Source: Rhodospirillaceae bacterium (GTDB taxonomy: Bacteria > Pseudomonadota > Alphaproteobacteria > Bin65). Taken from it: a stretch of 64,000 nucleotides of DNA. The stretch lies in NCBI GenBank assembly GCA_028819475.1, contig JAPPLJ010000036.1, positions 1-64,000 of the forward strand. The letters run 5' to 3'. The translations under genes and the position numbers were made by a program. The first letter of the stretch is position 1, and each line of letters starts with the position of its first letter. The notes below the pieces were generated by a model, which was not told where the DNA came from, ran no database searches, and saw only the letters and a program-made list of their open reading frames with translations. Shown here one piece after another: positions 28,240 to 37,419 of the stretch.

Positions 28240-28345
28240 GGCTCCCTACGCTGGCATGACCCAGGTCAGGTTCGACGGGTATGATCTCAGACGCCCGACG
28301 CTGCGGCAGCAAAGGCTGCGGCAGCGCAGGACGACACCCCGGCGG
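28240..28345 (-). promoter_or_regulatory. TPP riboswitch (THI element)
   Basis: Read on the minus strand, this leader has the conserved order of the thiamin-pyrophosphate aptamer: GGGGTG (28340-28335), a variable hairpin, CTGAGA followed by ATACCCG, then GAACCTGACCTGGGTCATGCCAG (28273-28252) and GCGTAGGGA (to 28242). It sits directly upstream of thiO. The AGGGA at its 3' end may double as the ribosome-binding site, so TPP binding could sequester it and repress translation of the thiOSGE operon. Confidence 0.95.
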
Positions 28346-28422
28346 AACTTCGATGCCGCAAGACTAGCACCCCCGCCGGCCATTGCGCCAGTGCCGTTGC
28401 GTCGCCGGAATGCCGGTCCCGC

Positions 28423-29415
28423 TCAACGCCGCGGCGCGAGCAGGACGGTATCGAGGAAAGCGAGGATCTGCCGGTCGATCCGGCGGAGGAAGGCGCGGCG
28501 GTCGAAACCGGGCGGATCGCGGGCCGGTTCGCCGACTTCGTCGATCAGGGCAGCGGGGAAGGGCGCGATGAAGGCGAAGTGGTGTGCCTTCGGGTGAATC
28601 ACGAGGCGTGCCCTGCCGCCCATCAGGCGCACAATGTTGTCTTCGTGCCACGGCCGGCGCAGCACCCGGTCGCGGCCGAGGCGGTGGATTTGCGCCGGGG
28701 TGGTCACGCCCGCGAAGGCGCCGGGGCCGAACAGGGTGCCGACCGGCGCGACGGCGACAGCGGCCCGGACCCGCCGGTCGGTCAGGTCCGGCAGCCTGCC
28801 GCCGATGGGCCCGCTCTGCCGCCCGTAGCTGCAAAATACGGGATCCCGGTCGCGGAATTCGGTGCAGTGGCGGGCGAGAACGGTCATATCCGCCCGGCCG
28901 CCGATCAGCGCGAGTACGCTGTAGCCGCCGGCGGAGTGGCCGATGGCGGCGATGCGCATCGGGTCGATACGCGGGCTGAATTCCGGATCGGCGAGCAGCC
29001 GGTCGAGGACCACGCTGAGCTGGCGCGGGCGGCGGACCCAATTTGCCGCCGTGCCGCTGTAGCGGTCGTCGCGCCAGCTGTCGCCGCTGTGCTCCGCCGC
29101 CGCCGCGATATAGCCGGCCTGCGCCAGCCGGATCGCCGTGCCGCGATGGTTCAGGCGCCCGCCGCCGGTGCCGTGGGAGATCAGCACCAGGCCAAAGCGG
29201 CTGCCGGCAAGCGGTGCATTGCGGACTGCCTTCATGGCGAACGGCCCTTCGACGGTCCGCCCGGACGGCAAACCGGTGGGATACCAGACGGCCACCGTCA
29301 TCCGCTCGCCGCCGGTCTCGACCCGGACATCCCGGAAGCCGACGCCGTCGGCCCGCACACCGGAGAGTCCCAGAACCAGCGAAAGAACGGCCGCGGCGAG
29401 CGCCTTCACGGGCAT
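28423..29415 (-). CDS. Secreted alpha/beta hydrolase (dienelactone/PAF-acetylhydrolase-like)
   Basis: This 330-aa protein has a Sec signal peptide ('MPVKALAAAVLSLVLGLSGVRA'), then an alpha/beta-hydrolase core. It has oxyanion region 'LVLISHGTGGG', nucleophile elbow 'AIGHSAGGYS' and a late His in 'HPKAHHFAFI'. The N-terminal 'FRDVRVETGGERMTVAVWYPTG' resembles periplasmic dienelactone hydrolase / PAF acetylhydrolase-like proteins of alphaproteobacteria. The substrate is unknown; a lipase or esterase role in the periplasm is inferred. It lies 19 bp downstream of the helicase gene. Confidence 0.85.
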   Translation of the reverse strand: MPVKALAAAVLSLVLGLSGVRADGVGFRDVRVETGGERMTVAVWYPTGLPSGRTVEGPFAMKAVRNAPLAGSRFGLVLISHGTGGGRLNHRGTAIRLAQAGYIAAAAEHSGDSWRDDRYSGTAANWVRRPRQLSVVLDRLLADPEFSPRIDPMRIAAIGHSAGGYSVLALIGGRADMTVLARHCTEFRDRDPVFCSYGRQSGPIGGRLPDLTDRRVRAAVAVAPVGTLFGPGAFAGVTTPAQIHRLGRDRVLRRPWHEDNIVRLMGGRARLVIHPKAHHFAFIAPFPAALIDEVGEPARDPPGFDRRAFLRRIDRQILAFLDTVLLAPRR

Positions 29416-29434
29416 GACCGGTTCGGCGCCCGTC

Positions 29435-31852
29435 TCACGCCGGTTCGACGAAACTAGCGAACACCTTCTTCGCGCCGACGCTTTCGAAGATCACCGTGAG
29501 CTTGTCGCCCTCGATCGCCTTGACGACGCCCTTGCCGAATTTCTCGTTGCGGACGTGATCGCCTTGCTTGAAGGCGCTGTCGCCGCCGCTGCGGATCAGG
29601 TTGGCCTCGCCGTCGATGATGACGGGCTTGTCGCGCGCGATGCGCTTGCGCCCGCCGCCGTGTCCGCCGGAATTCGGCGCGAGCGGGGCGGTGTTGTTCC
29701 AGCCGTCGTCGAAGCGGTCCCGGTTGCCCTGCCCGGCGCCGCCCCCGAAACCGTCCCCGAAACCCCCGGCGCGTTGCCCGCCGCCCGCCTCAACCAGCCC
29801 GGCCCCGACGACCGTTCCGCCCGGCGCGCCGGACCGGCCGGCGTAGAGGCCCTGCTCGGTCGCGACCTCGACATGCTCGGGCGGCAGTTCGTCGATGAAG
29901 CGGCTCGGCAGGTTGGAGGCCCACTGGTTGTGGATGCGCCGGTTGGCGGCGAAGGAGATATGGACGTTCTTCCGCGCCCGGGTCAGGCCGACATGGGCGA
30001 GGCGGCGTTCCTCCTCCAGGCCGGCAATGCCGTTCTCGTTCAACGTACGGGGGTGCGGAAACACGCCTTCCTCCCAGCCCGGCAGGAAGACCGTATCGAA
30101 TTCCAGGCCCTTGGCGGAATGGAGGGTCATGACGTTGACCATGTCGGCCTCCGTCGACCCGGTCGCCTCCATGACCAGCGCAATATGCTCCAGGAAACCG
30201 CCGAGATTCTCGAATTCAGCGAGGGCGCGGACCAGTTCCTTCAGATTCTCCAGCCGGCCCGGCGCGTCGGGCCCCTTGTCCTGCTGCCACATCGCCGTGT
30301 AGCCGCTCTCGTCCAGCACGGTCTCCGCGACTTCGACGTGGGACGCGGTCTCCGCCAGCCGGCGCCAGCGCTCGACCATGCTGACGAAACCGTCGAGCGC
30401 ACGGCGCGCCTGCGGCCGCAGGTTGCCCGAGGACGCTGCCAGCCGCGCCGCCTCGAACAGGGAAGCGCCCCGTTCCGCGCGCAGCCCGTGCAGCGCCCGC
30501 ATCGCGGCGTCGCCCAGCCCGCGTCTCGGTTTGTTGACAATGCGCTCGAAAGCCAGGTCGTCGTCGGTCGAATGAACGAGGCGCAGGTAAGCGACGGCGT
30601 CGCGGATTTCCAGCCGTTCGTAGAAGCGCGGGCCGCCGATCACGCGGTAGGGAATGTTGAGGGTGATGAACCGTTCCTCGAACTCGCGGGTCTGGAAGCC
30701 GGCGCGCACCAGGATGGCGATCTCGTTCAGGGCATGGGCCTTGCGCTGCAGATCCTCGACCCGGTCGGCGATGCTGCGGGCCTCCTCCTCGCCGTCCCAC
30801 ACGCCGGTGAGGGTGAGCTTGTCGCCGCCCTCGGCCGCGGTCCAAAGGGTCTTGCCGAGGCGGCTGTCGTTGCGGGCGATCAGGCGGGACGCGGCGGCGA
30901 GGATCGGCGCGGTCGACCGGTAGTTCTGCTCCAGCCGGATCACCGCCGCGCCGGGAAAATCCTTCTCGAAACGCAGGATGTTCTCGATCTCGGCGCCGCG
31001 CCAGCCGTAGATCGACTGGTCGTCGTCGCCGACGCAGCAGATGTTGCCGTCCTTCTGCGCCAGCAGCCGCAGCCAGAGATACTGGGCGACGTTGGTATCC
31101 TGGTATTCGTCGACCAGGATGTAGCGGAACCGGTCGTTATACTTCGCCAGAATGTCGTCGTGCTGCATCAGGACCGTCAGGTTGTGCAGCAGCAGGTCGC
31201 CGAAATCGACGGCGTTCAGGCTCCTGAGCCGGTCCTGGTAGGCGGCGTAGAGTTCGGCCGCCCGGCCGCCGGCGAAATCGCCGGCATCGGCGGCGGTGAC
31301 CTGTTCCGGCCCTTTGCCCTTGTCCTTCCAGCGCTCGATCATCCAGTGCAGCAGCCGGGGCGGCCAGCGCTTGGTATCGATGTCGGCGGCTTCCAGTTCC
31401 TGCTTGACGAGGCGGAGCTGGTCGTCCGGGTCGAGGATCGTGAAGTTCGATTTCAGCCCGACCAGCTCGGCATGGCGGCGGAGGATGCGCGCAGCCAGCG
31501 CGTGGAAGGTGCCGAGCCAGATGTCCTCCGCCGCCTCCTGCCCGATCAGGGGCGCAACCAGCCGGCCGACCCGCTCGCGCATTTCCCGCGCCGCCCGGTT
31601 GGTGAAGGTGACGGCGAGAATCTGCCACGGCATGGCGCGCCGGGTGGCGAGGATATGGGCGATGCGGACGGTCAGCGCCCGCGTCTTGCCGGTGCCCGCA
31701 CCGGCCAGGACCAGCACGGCGCCGCCGGTCTTTTCCACCGCCTCGCGCTGCTTGTCGTTCAGGCCGTCCAGCCACACCGGATCGTCCGCCGCGGACGGGG
31801 CGACGGCAGCGCGTCGGGACAGTGGAAGAGGGTCGGCAGCCGGCTCGGTCAT
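29435..31852 (-). CDS. uvrD: ATP-dependent DNA helicase, PcrA/UvrD type
   Basis: This 805-aa superfamily 1A helicase has motif I 'VLAGAGTGKTRAL', motif II 'YRYILVDEYQDTNVAQY', motif III 'VGDDDQSIYGWRGA', motif IV 'RLEQNYRS', motif V 'VMTLHSAKGLEFDTVFLPGWEEGVFPH' and motif VI 'EEERRLAHVGLTRARKNV'. It unwinds DNA in nucleotide-excision and mismatch repair. A Gly-rich linker (~residues 680-720) leads to a C-terminal Tudor-like domain ('FKQGDHVRNEKFGKGVVKAIEGDKLTVIFESVGAKKVFASFVEPA') that binds RNA polymerase in PcrA/UvrD. No LexA-type box is obvious upstream. Confidence 0.95.
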   Translation of the reverse strand: MTEPAADPLPLSRRAAVAPSAADDPVWLDGLNDKQREAVEKTGGAVLVLAGAGTGKTRALTVRIAHILATRRAMPWQILAVTFTNRAAREMRERVGRLVAPLIGQEAAEDIWLGTFHALAARILRRHAELVGLKSNFTILDPDDQLRLVKQELEAADIDTKRWPPRLLHWMIERWKDKGKGPEQVTAADAGDFAGGRAAELYAAYQDRLRSLNAVDFGDLLLHNLTVLMQHDDILAKYNDRFRYILVDEYQDTNVAQYLWLRLLAQKDGNICCVGDDDQSIYGWRGAEIENILRFEKDFPGAAVIRLEQNYRSTAPILAAASRLIARNDSRLGKTLWTAAEGGDKLTLTGVWDGEEEARSIADRVEDLQRKAHALNEIAILVRAGFQTREFEERFITLNIPYRVIGGPRFYERLEIRDAVAYLRLVHSTDDDLAFERIVNKPRRGLGDAAMRALHGLRAERGASLFEAARLAASSGNLRPQARRALDGFVSMVERWRRLAETASHVEVAETVLDESGYTAMWQQDKGPDAPGRLENLKELVRALAEFENLGGFLEHIALVMEATGSTEADMVNVMTLHSAKGLEFDTVFLPGWEEGVFPHPRTLNENGIAGLEEERRLAHVGLTRARKNVHISFAANRRIHNQWASNLPSRFIDELPPEHVEVATEQGLYAGRSGAPGGTVVGAGLVEAGGGQRAGGFGDGFGGGAGQGNRDRFDDGWNNTAPLAPNSGGHGGGRKRIARDKPVIIDGEANLIRSGGDSAFKQGDHVRNEKFGKGVVKAIEGDKLTVIFESVGAKKVFASFVEPA

Positions 31853-31927
31853 CGTCCGGCGGAGTATAGGCCGGCCCCTACTGGAGGGCTATCGGGAAGC
31901 CGTGACCGGCGGCGCGCAATCCGAAGC

Positions 31928-33307
31928 TCAGCCCGTAGCCGGTTCGGCGAACGGCCTTGCGTGGGTTTCCTTCAGCGCCAGCCAGATCACGAGGCCGGCA
32001 GCGTAGGTGGCCGGCAGCAGCAGGAAAGCCCCCTCATAGGCCGGCAGGGCGTAGACCCGCGCGCCGTTCACCGTTTCGCCGGCCCAGGACAGGTCGAGCA
32101 GCAGGCCGATCAGGGGCTGGGACACCGCGCCGCTCATCACCGTGCACATGTTGATCAGGCCGAGCGCGGTGCCGGCCGAGCGGGCGTCGTTGTGCTCGCG
32201 CCCGAGCGCAAACGCCGTCACCATCGCCGCGCCGCCGACGCCGGAGAGGAACACGCAGACCTGGAAGGCGGCGAAGGGCAGGCCCGGCAGGTAGATCGCC
32301 GCGCCGATCGTCGCCAGGCCGAGCAATCCGCCGGCCAGCAGAACCGGCTTGCGCCGGCCGATCCGGTCGCTCAGCAGGCCCCAGAGCGGCCCGCCGCAGG
32401 CGACGCCCAGCAGCATTGCCGCCATGGCGAAGCCGGCCGCGGTGGTGTCGACGCCGAAGCGCGCCACGGTATAGGGCACGCCCCACAGGCCGCCGAAGGC
32501 CAGGATCGGCACCGACATCAGGAAAGCGAAGGCGGCGAGAAGGAAATTCTGCGGCCGGCGCAGCGCGCGGACCAGGCTGCTGCGCATCGGTTCCGGTCCG
32601 GGCGATGCCGACCCGGACGACTCCGACAGGGCGCTTTCGGGCCCGCCGGGTTGCGCCGCGCGCGGCCGGTCGCGGATCAGCAGCCAGGCCAGCAGGGCAT
32701 GGATCAGCGCCCAGCCGGCAAGCGCGACCATGTAGTCGCGCCAGCCGAGCGCCGCGACGGCGGCGGCGAACGGCCCCTGCCCGACCACGCCGCCGGCCAG
32801 GCCGACCGCGAGGGCCACGCCGCTGAAAAACGCGAACCGCCGCGCCGGCAGCCAGAGGGCGGCAATGACCATGCTGCCGACGAAGGCGAAGGCGGCGCCG
32901 AAGCCGATCAGCGCCCGGCCGGCATAGGCCAGCTCGATGGACGGCGCGAGGCCCATGACCGCGCAGCCGGCCCCCGTGGCCAGGATCGCGACCGTCAGCA
33001 CGCGGCGCGGCCCCCACCGGTCGGTGAACAGGCCGCAGGGGATCTGCAACGCCGCGTAGGTCCAGAAATAGACCGCCGAGAGGTTGCCGACGACCGCGCC
33101 GCCGATCGCGAAATCGCGCATCAGCGGCTCGACCGTGATCGACGGCGCGACCCGCAGGACCCAGGCGTAGAAGAAGAAGCCGGCCGCCACGAGCCAGCCG
33201 GCATACGCCAGCAGCGGGACGGTTTGGCCCAGCTTTTCCGGGTGTCTTTCCGGGGGTCTTTCCGGGGGCGGTGCAGCGGACGGGGCGGGAGCGGCCGGCG
33301 CGTTCAT
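31928..33307 (-). CDS. Major facilitator superfamily transporter
   Basis: This 459-aa protein has about 12 membrane helices. The A-motif-like loop after TM2 is 'FTDRWGPRRVLTVAIL', repeated in the second half as 'LSDRIGRRKPVLLAGG'. The cytoplasmic N-terminus has a Pro-rich, locally repetitive segment ('PPPERPPERHPEK'; the DNA repeats TTTCCGGG near 33235-33265). The central loop (about residues 205-245) is charged and Ser-rich. The substrate cannot be told from sequence. Confidence 0.9.
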   Translation of the reverse strand: MNAPAAPAPSAAPPPERPPERHPEKLGQTVPLLAYAGWLVAAGFFFYAWVLRVAPSITVEPLMRDFAIGGAVVGNLSAVYFWTYAALQIPCGLFTDRWGPRRVLTVAILATGAGCAVMGLAPSIELAYAGRALIGFGAAFAFVGSMVIAALWLPARRFAFFSGVALAVGLAGGVVGQGPFAAAVAALGWRDYMVALAGWALIHALLAWLLIRDRPRAAQPGGPESALSESSGSASPGPEPMRSSLVRALRRPQNFLLAAFAFLMSVPILAFGGLWGVPYTVARFGVDTTAAGFAMAAMLLGVACGGPLWGLLSDRIGRRKPVLLAGGLLGLATIGAAIYLPGLPFAAFQVCVFLSGVGGAAMVTAFALGREHNDARSAGTALGLINMCTVMSGAVSQPLIGLLLDLSWAGETVNGARVYALPAYEGAFLLLPATYAAGLVIWLALKETHARPFAEPATG

Positions 33308-33458
33308 GGCGGCACCAAGTAGCGCCGATGCCGCGCCCCGAAAAGGCCGGCCCCGGCATAGGCCCGATGCACGGACCGCTAAGGCGCCTCGGTCCTGCCC
33401 GATGCCTCTGGCGCCGCCCCGATCTACCGCCGCAAGACCTTCCCGACCGCCCGGAATC

Positions 33459-34280
33459 CTATCCGGCGGCCGGCTCCGCGCCGGACAGGAGCAGAAAGGT
33501 CATATTGTCCTGGCCGGGCCCGGCAGCGGCGCGCACGGCGCGGTCCAGGGCGTCGGCCGCCGCGTCTACGCGGCCGTCGGCGGCGCGGATCTCGTGCGCG
33601 ATCTCCGCTTCGGCGAGGGTCTCGATGCCGTCGCTGGCGATCAACAGACAGTCGCCGGGTTGCAGGCGGCCGGCGCGGGACCCGCAATCGACCAGGTCCG
33701 GCGGCCGGCCGGTCACCGCCGAGAGCAGCATGTGGCGCCGCCGGTCCAGGCGCGCGGCCTCGGGCGACAGCTCGCCCGCCAGGACGAGCCGCTCCAGGAC
33801 CGGCGCCATCGAATGATCCGCATTCAGCCGCTCAAGCGCGCCGGCGGCATACAGCCACATCGGCGAATCGCCGACGCTCAGCCAGTCCAGGCGGCGTCCG
33901 TCGTAGACGGCGGCGACGACGGTGGTCCCCATCCCGCGGAGTTGCGGATCCGCGAATTCCCGTCCGCGCAGGCGTGCGGTCGCGGCGTCCAGGCACGCGC
34001 GGAACCGGGTCTCGGCCGCGCCGTCCAGACCCGGGAAGTCGCCCACGAAGGCCTCGACCGCGATACCGCTCGCCGTCGCGCCGCCCGCAGCGCCGCCCAT
34101 CCCGTCGGCCAGGACCATGAGGAGTGCCGTCGGCGCGCCCTGTCCCGCCAAGTCGACATCCAGGGTTGCGAAGGAGTCTTCCTGGTAGGCGCGCGCGCCC
34201 TGCCACTGCCGGCCGGCCAGCGACCAGCGGGCGCTTCCGGACGGCCCCGCCGCCGTCGGTCCTGACGCAATGTCGCCCAT
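33459..34280 (-). CDS. PP2C-family Ser/Thr protein phosphatase
   Basis: This 273-aa PPM/PP2C phosphatase has the metal-site Asp residues in 'RAYQEDSF', 'VLADGMGGAAGG', 'LLIASDGIETL' and 'PGQDNMTFLLL', plus 'GMGTTVVAA' and 'WLSVGDSPMWLY'. It is soluble, with no FHA or kinase domain. Such phosphatases are often paired with serine/threonine kinases or type VI secretion genes, but none is adjacent. It is divergent from the ring-hydroxylating dioxygenase alpha gene (213-bp intergenic). Confidence 0.92.
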   Translation of the reverse strand: MGDIASGPTAAGPSGSARWSLAGRQWQGARAYQEDSFATLDVDLAGQGAPTALLMVLADGMGGAAGGATASGIAVEAFVGDFPGLDGAAETRFRACLDAATARLRGREFADPQLRGMGTTVVAAVYDGRRLDWLSVGDSPMWLYAAGALERLNADHSMAPVLERLVLAGELSPEAARLDRRRHMLLSAVTGRPPDLVDCGSRAGRLQPGDCLLIASDGIETLAEAEIAHEIRAADGRVDAAADALDRAVRAAAGPGQDNMTFLLLSGAEPAAG

Positions 34281-34493
34281 GTCCTGCGGACTCCTGAATT
34301 CGCAGCCCGATAATGCCGATAAGGCCCGGCATGGCCATGGGACGCCGATACGCAGGCCAACCCGTCGCGATTGCCGCTATCGGAGGGGTTAAGAGGCTGC
34401 GCCGCACCGCCTTGGCGTCGGGCCGCCGGGCGCGATACAATCCGGCCGAAGCAGCATTCTGCAGCCGCCGCAGGACAGAAGGAGCCGCCCGCC

Positions 34494-35912
34494 ATGCAGG
34501 CGCCCGCCTATCGTTACCGCGACAACCCGGACGCGATCCGCGCGCTGGTCCGCCCGCGCGAGGTCCACCGCGACGTCTATATCGACGACGAGGTGTTCCG
34601 GCTCGAGATGGAGCACCTGTTCGCCAACACCTGGATCTATGCCGGCCACGCCAGCCAGGCGCCGAACCCGGGCGATTTCATCACCTGTGAGATCGGCGGC
34701 CAGCCGCTGCTCATTTCCCGGCACACGGACGGCGAGATCTACGTCAACTACAACCGCTGCGCCCACAAGGGCACGCGCATCGCCGGCGAGCCCTGCGGCA
34801 ACGCCGGCAAGATGTTCCGCTGCCCCTATCACGGCTGGGCGTACCGGACCGACGGCTCGCTGCTCTCGGTGCCGCTGCGCAAGGGTTACGACGGCACCGG
34901 CTTCGAGGACACGGCGATGGTCCGCGGCCTGGCGCCGGTGAAGAATTTCCGGGTCTACCGCGATTTCATCTTCGTCAAGCTGAACGACGGCGGCCCGGAT
35001 TTCGAGGCGTTCTTTGGCGACAGCCTCTCGACCATCGACAACATGGTCGACCGCTCGCCCGAGGGCCGGCTGATCCTGGAAGGCGCGCCGCTGCGCTACA
35101 TGCACCGCTGTAACTGGAAGATGCTGGTCGAGAACCAGACCGACACCTGCCACCCGATGGTCGCCCACGAGAGCAGCGCCGGCACGGCGGTCAAGGTGTG
35201 GAAGGAGACCGGGCGCAACGACCGGCATCCGGCGATCGAACTGCTCGCGCCCTTCACCTCGACCTACAAGTTCTACGAGGAATTCGGCATCCGGGTCTGG
35301 CCGAACGGCCACGGCCATACCGGCGTCACCGATTCGATCCACGCCGACTATTCGGAGATCCCCGGCTACTGGGAAATGATGGTAGACGCCTACGGCGAAG
35401 AACGGGCGAAGGCGATCCTCGGCGACATCCGCCACAACACGGTCTACTTCCCCAACATCATGGTGAAGGGCCCGATCCAGACCCTGCGCGTGTTCCTGCC
35501 GCTCGCCGCCGACAGGACCCTGGTCGAGAGCTGGACCTTCCGCCTCGCGGGCGCGCCGGACCAGTTGTTCGCCCGCACCCTGCTCTACAACCGGACGATC
35601 AACGCGCCGACCTCGATCGTCGGCCATGACGACCTGGAGATGTACGAGCGCATCCAGACCGGCCTGCGCGCCGACGGCCACGAATGGGTCAACGTCCAGC
35701 GCCTGTACGACGAGGACGAGGAACCGGACGCGACCGTCGTGGTGAACGGCACCTCCGAGCGCCAGATGCGCAACCAGTTCAATGCCTGGGTCCGCTTCAT
35801 GACGCAGGACATGACCGGGGACATGACGGGGGACATGACCGGGGACGTGGACCCGGCGGCGGCAGCCCTGAACCCGGCGCCGGCCGCGGGCGCCGAACGG
35901 CCGGTTGCCTGA
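34494..35912 (+). CDS. Aromatic ring-hydroxylating dioxygenase alpha subunit
   Basis: This 472-aa protein has an N-terminal Rieske [2Fe-2S] domain, C89-x-H91 ('NRCAHKG') and C110-x2-H113 ('RCPYHGW'), and a catalytic domain with the bridging Asp D217 and iron ligands H220/H225 in 'NQTDTCHPMVAH'. It catalyses dioxygenation or demethylation of an aromatic substrate, with electrons from a reductase not encoded nearby. ATG 34494 follows an AAGGAG site. The C-terminus carries an unusual extension with three tandem 'DMTG' units and an Ala/Pro-rich end. Its TGA overlaps the beta-subunit ATG (TGATG). Confidence 0.93.
   Translation: MQAPAYRYRDNPDAIRALVRPREVHRDVYIDDEVFRLEMEHLFANTWIYAGHASQAPNPGDFITCEIGGQPLLISRHTDGEIYVNYNRCAHKGTRIAGEPCGNAGKMFRCPYHGWAYRTDGSLLSVPLRKGYDGTGFEDTAMVRGLAPVKNFRVYRDFIFVKLNDGGPDFEAFFGDSLSTIDNMVDRSPEGRLILEGAPLRYMHRCNWKMLVENQTDTCHPMVAHESSAGTAVKVWKETGRNDRHPAIELLAPFTSTYKFYEEFGIRVWPNGHGHTGVTDSIHADYSEIPGYWEMMVDAYGEERAKAILGDIRHNTVYFPNIMVKGPIQTLRVFLPLAADRTLVESWTFRLAGAPDQLFARTLLYNRTINAPTSIVGHDDLEMYERIQTGLRADGHEWVNVQRLYDEDEEPDATVVVNGTSERQMRNQFNAWVRFMTQDMTGDMTGDMTGDVDPAAAALNPAPAAGAERPVA
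35808..35849 (+). repeat. 12-bp tandem repeat in dioxygenase C-terminal tail
   Basis: Three consecutive GACATGAC(C/G)GGG units (35808-35843) plus a degenerate fourth encode Asp-Met-Thr-Gly repeats near the C-terminus. In-frame 12-bp units can expand or contract without breaking the gene. Confidence 0.85.
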
Positions 35913-36421
35913 TGGGAGCGCCGGGGAAGACGGAGGCCGGAAGCCCGGTAACTGCAGAGGACATCGTCGCCTTCGTCTATGCCGAGGCGCGGCTGCTCGA
36001 CGAGCGCCGCTACGAGGACTGGCTCGACCTGTTCGCCGAGGACGGCCGCTACTGGATCCCGGCGGAATGGGACCAGACCGACCCGGTGATGCAGCCCTCG
36101 CTGTTGTACGAGGACCGCTTCATGCTCGACGTGCGCATCCGCCGGCTGCGCGGCGCGCGGACCTACAGCCAGAAGCCGAACAGCCGCTGCGTCCACGTCT
36201 TGCAGCAGCCGTCCGTCGAGGCGATGGACGAAGCGGCGAACAGCTACCGGACCTGGACGCCGTTCCACTATGTCGAGACCCGCAGCGACGAGCGCGAGTA
36301 TTTCAACGGCTGGGCGCGCCACGACCTGATGCTGGAAGGCGGCGCGCTGAAAATCCGCCTCAAGCGCATCGACCTGGTCAATCTCGATGCGCCCTTCGGC
36401 AACATCCAGCTGTTCATGTAG
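35912..36421 (+). CDS. Aromatic ring-hydroxylating dioxygenase beta subunit
   Basis: This 169-aa SnoaL-like (NTF2-fold) beta subunit has 'DIVAFVYAEARLLDERRYEDWLDLFAEDGRYWIPAEW', the classical beta-subunit N-terminal block, and C-terminal 'LKIRLKRIDLVNLDAPFGNIQLFM'. It forms a hexamer (alpha3beta3) with the upstream protein. The start overlaps the alpha stop by one base pair (TGATG), indicating coupled translation. Confidence 0.93.
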   Translation: MGAPGKTEAGSPVTAEDIVAFVYAEARLLDERRYEDWLDLFAEDGRYWIPAEWDQTDPVMQPSLLYEDRFMLDVRIRRLRGARTYSQKPNSRCVHVLQQPSVEAMDEAANSYRTWTPFHYVETRSDEREYFNGWARHDLMLEGGALKIRLKRIDLVNLDAPFGNIQLFM

Positions 36422-36475
36422 CGGAACGCCGCCGGCCGGCGCGCCGGGGCGGTATCACGGAAGGACCGGGACAGG

Positions 36476-37210
36476 ATGAACGAAGACACGGGCCGCTACA
36501 CGGCGGTCGTCACCGGCGGCAGCGCCGGTATCGGCGAGCGGCTGTGCCGCGACATGCTCGACGCGGGCTGGAAGGTGATCTGCGTCGCCCGGCGGCCCGC
36601 GCCGATCGACCATCCGGACATGTCCTCGGTCTGCGCAGACCTGCTCGATCCGCAGGAGACCGCCGACGCCGCGGCGGAAATCGCGAGCCGGGACGTCACC
36701 CACATCGTCCACAACGCCGGGCTGATCCGGCCGAACCTGCTGCCCGAGGTCGTGCCGGAGGACATGGAGACGCTGACCCATATCCACCTGACGGCGCCGC
36801 TGCTGCTCACCCAGGCCGTGCTGCCGAAGATGCGCAAAAACGGCTTCGGCCGCGTCGTCTTCGTGACCTCGCGCGCCTCAATGGGCGTGCCGACGCGCAG
36901 CGCCTATTCCGCCACCAAGGCCGGCGTCCACGGCATGGCGCGGACCTGGGCGCTGGAGCTTGCGCCGGAGGGCATCACCGTCAACGTGGTCGCGCCCGGC
37001 CCGATCCTGACCGACAATTTCTGGGGCATCATCCCGAAGGGCTCGGACCGCGAGGCGCGGCTGGCCGACAACATGCCCGTCCGGCGCATCGGCGAACCGG
37101 AAGACGTGACCCGCGCCGTCATGTTCTTCGCCGACCCGGAGGCCGGCTTCATCACCGGCCAGGTTCTGTTCGTCTGCGGCGGCGCCAGCCTGGGCGGGAT
37201 TTCGCTTTAG
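36476..37210 (+). CDS. SDR-family dehydrogenase (putative cis-diol dehydrogenase)
   Basis: This 244-aa short-chain dehydrogenase has cofactor motif 'TGGSAGIGERL' (residues ~14-24), 'HNAGLI', the catalytic Ser in 'VTSRAS', 'YSATK' for Tyr/Lys, and 'VVAPGPILTD'. It lies 54 bp downstream of the dioxygenase beta subunit in the same direction. The usual partner of a ring-hydroxylating dioxygenase is a cis-dihydrodiol dehydrogenase, so that role is inferred. Ferredoxin and reductase genes are missing from the cluster. Confidence 0.88.
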   Translation: MNEDTGRYTAVVTGGSAGIGERLCRDMLDAGWKVICVARRPAPIDHPDMSSVCADLLDPQETADAAAEIASRDVTHIVHNAGLIRPNLLPEVVPEDMETLTHIHLTAPLLLTQAVLPKMRKNGFGRVVFVTSRASMGVPTRSAYSATKAGVHGMARTWALELAPEGITVNVVAPGPILTDNFWGIIPKGSDREARLADNMPVRRIGEPEDVTRAVMFFADPEAGFITGQVLFVCGGASLGGISL

Positions 37211-37259
37211 GGCGTATCTGTTCCGGATGAAGCCGGTTGACCTCGCCGACGGCGACGCG

Positions 37260-37372
37260 CCCCTCGATACGCCCCGGATTTCATCCGGGGCTACTCGGGA
37301 TGAGGGTGTGCAATGAATTCACCTTCCTTCACCCTCACCCTGAGTAGCCGCCGCAGGCGGCGTATCGAAGGG
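37260..37372. repeat. Large imperfect inverted repeat, CGATACGCC/CTACTC family
   Basis: The left arm 37261-37308 (CCCTCGATACGCCCCGG... GGCTACTCGGGATGAGGGTG) and right arm 37330-37372 (CACCCTCACCCTGAGTAGCC... GCGTATCGAAGGG) can form a long hairpin with internal small hairpins. It lies between convergent genes (SDR and DUF3108) and may act as a bidirectional stop. Its arm sequence resembles parts of the elements at 14969-15137 and 61936-62055. Confidence 0.75.
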
Positions 37373-37419
37373 CGGGTGTCCTTGGTTGAGCGGGCGGTTC
37401 CGATAGAAACGGATATGCT

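Noticed and set aside
29138..33322. Very long open frame on the plus strand opposite the helicase and MFS genes
   Set aside because: It is a shadow frame produced by high third-position GC. The minus strand carries complete helicase and MFS motifs over the same interval, and the plus-strand translation is low-complexity with no domain.
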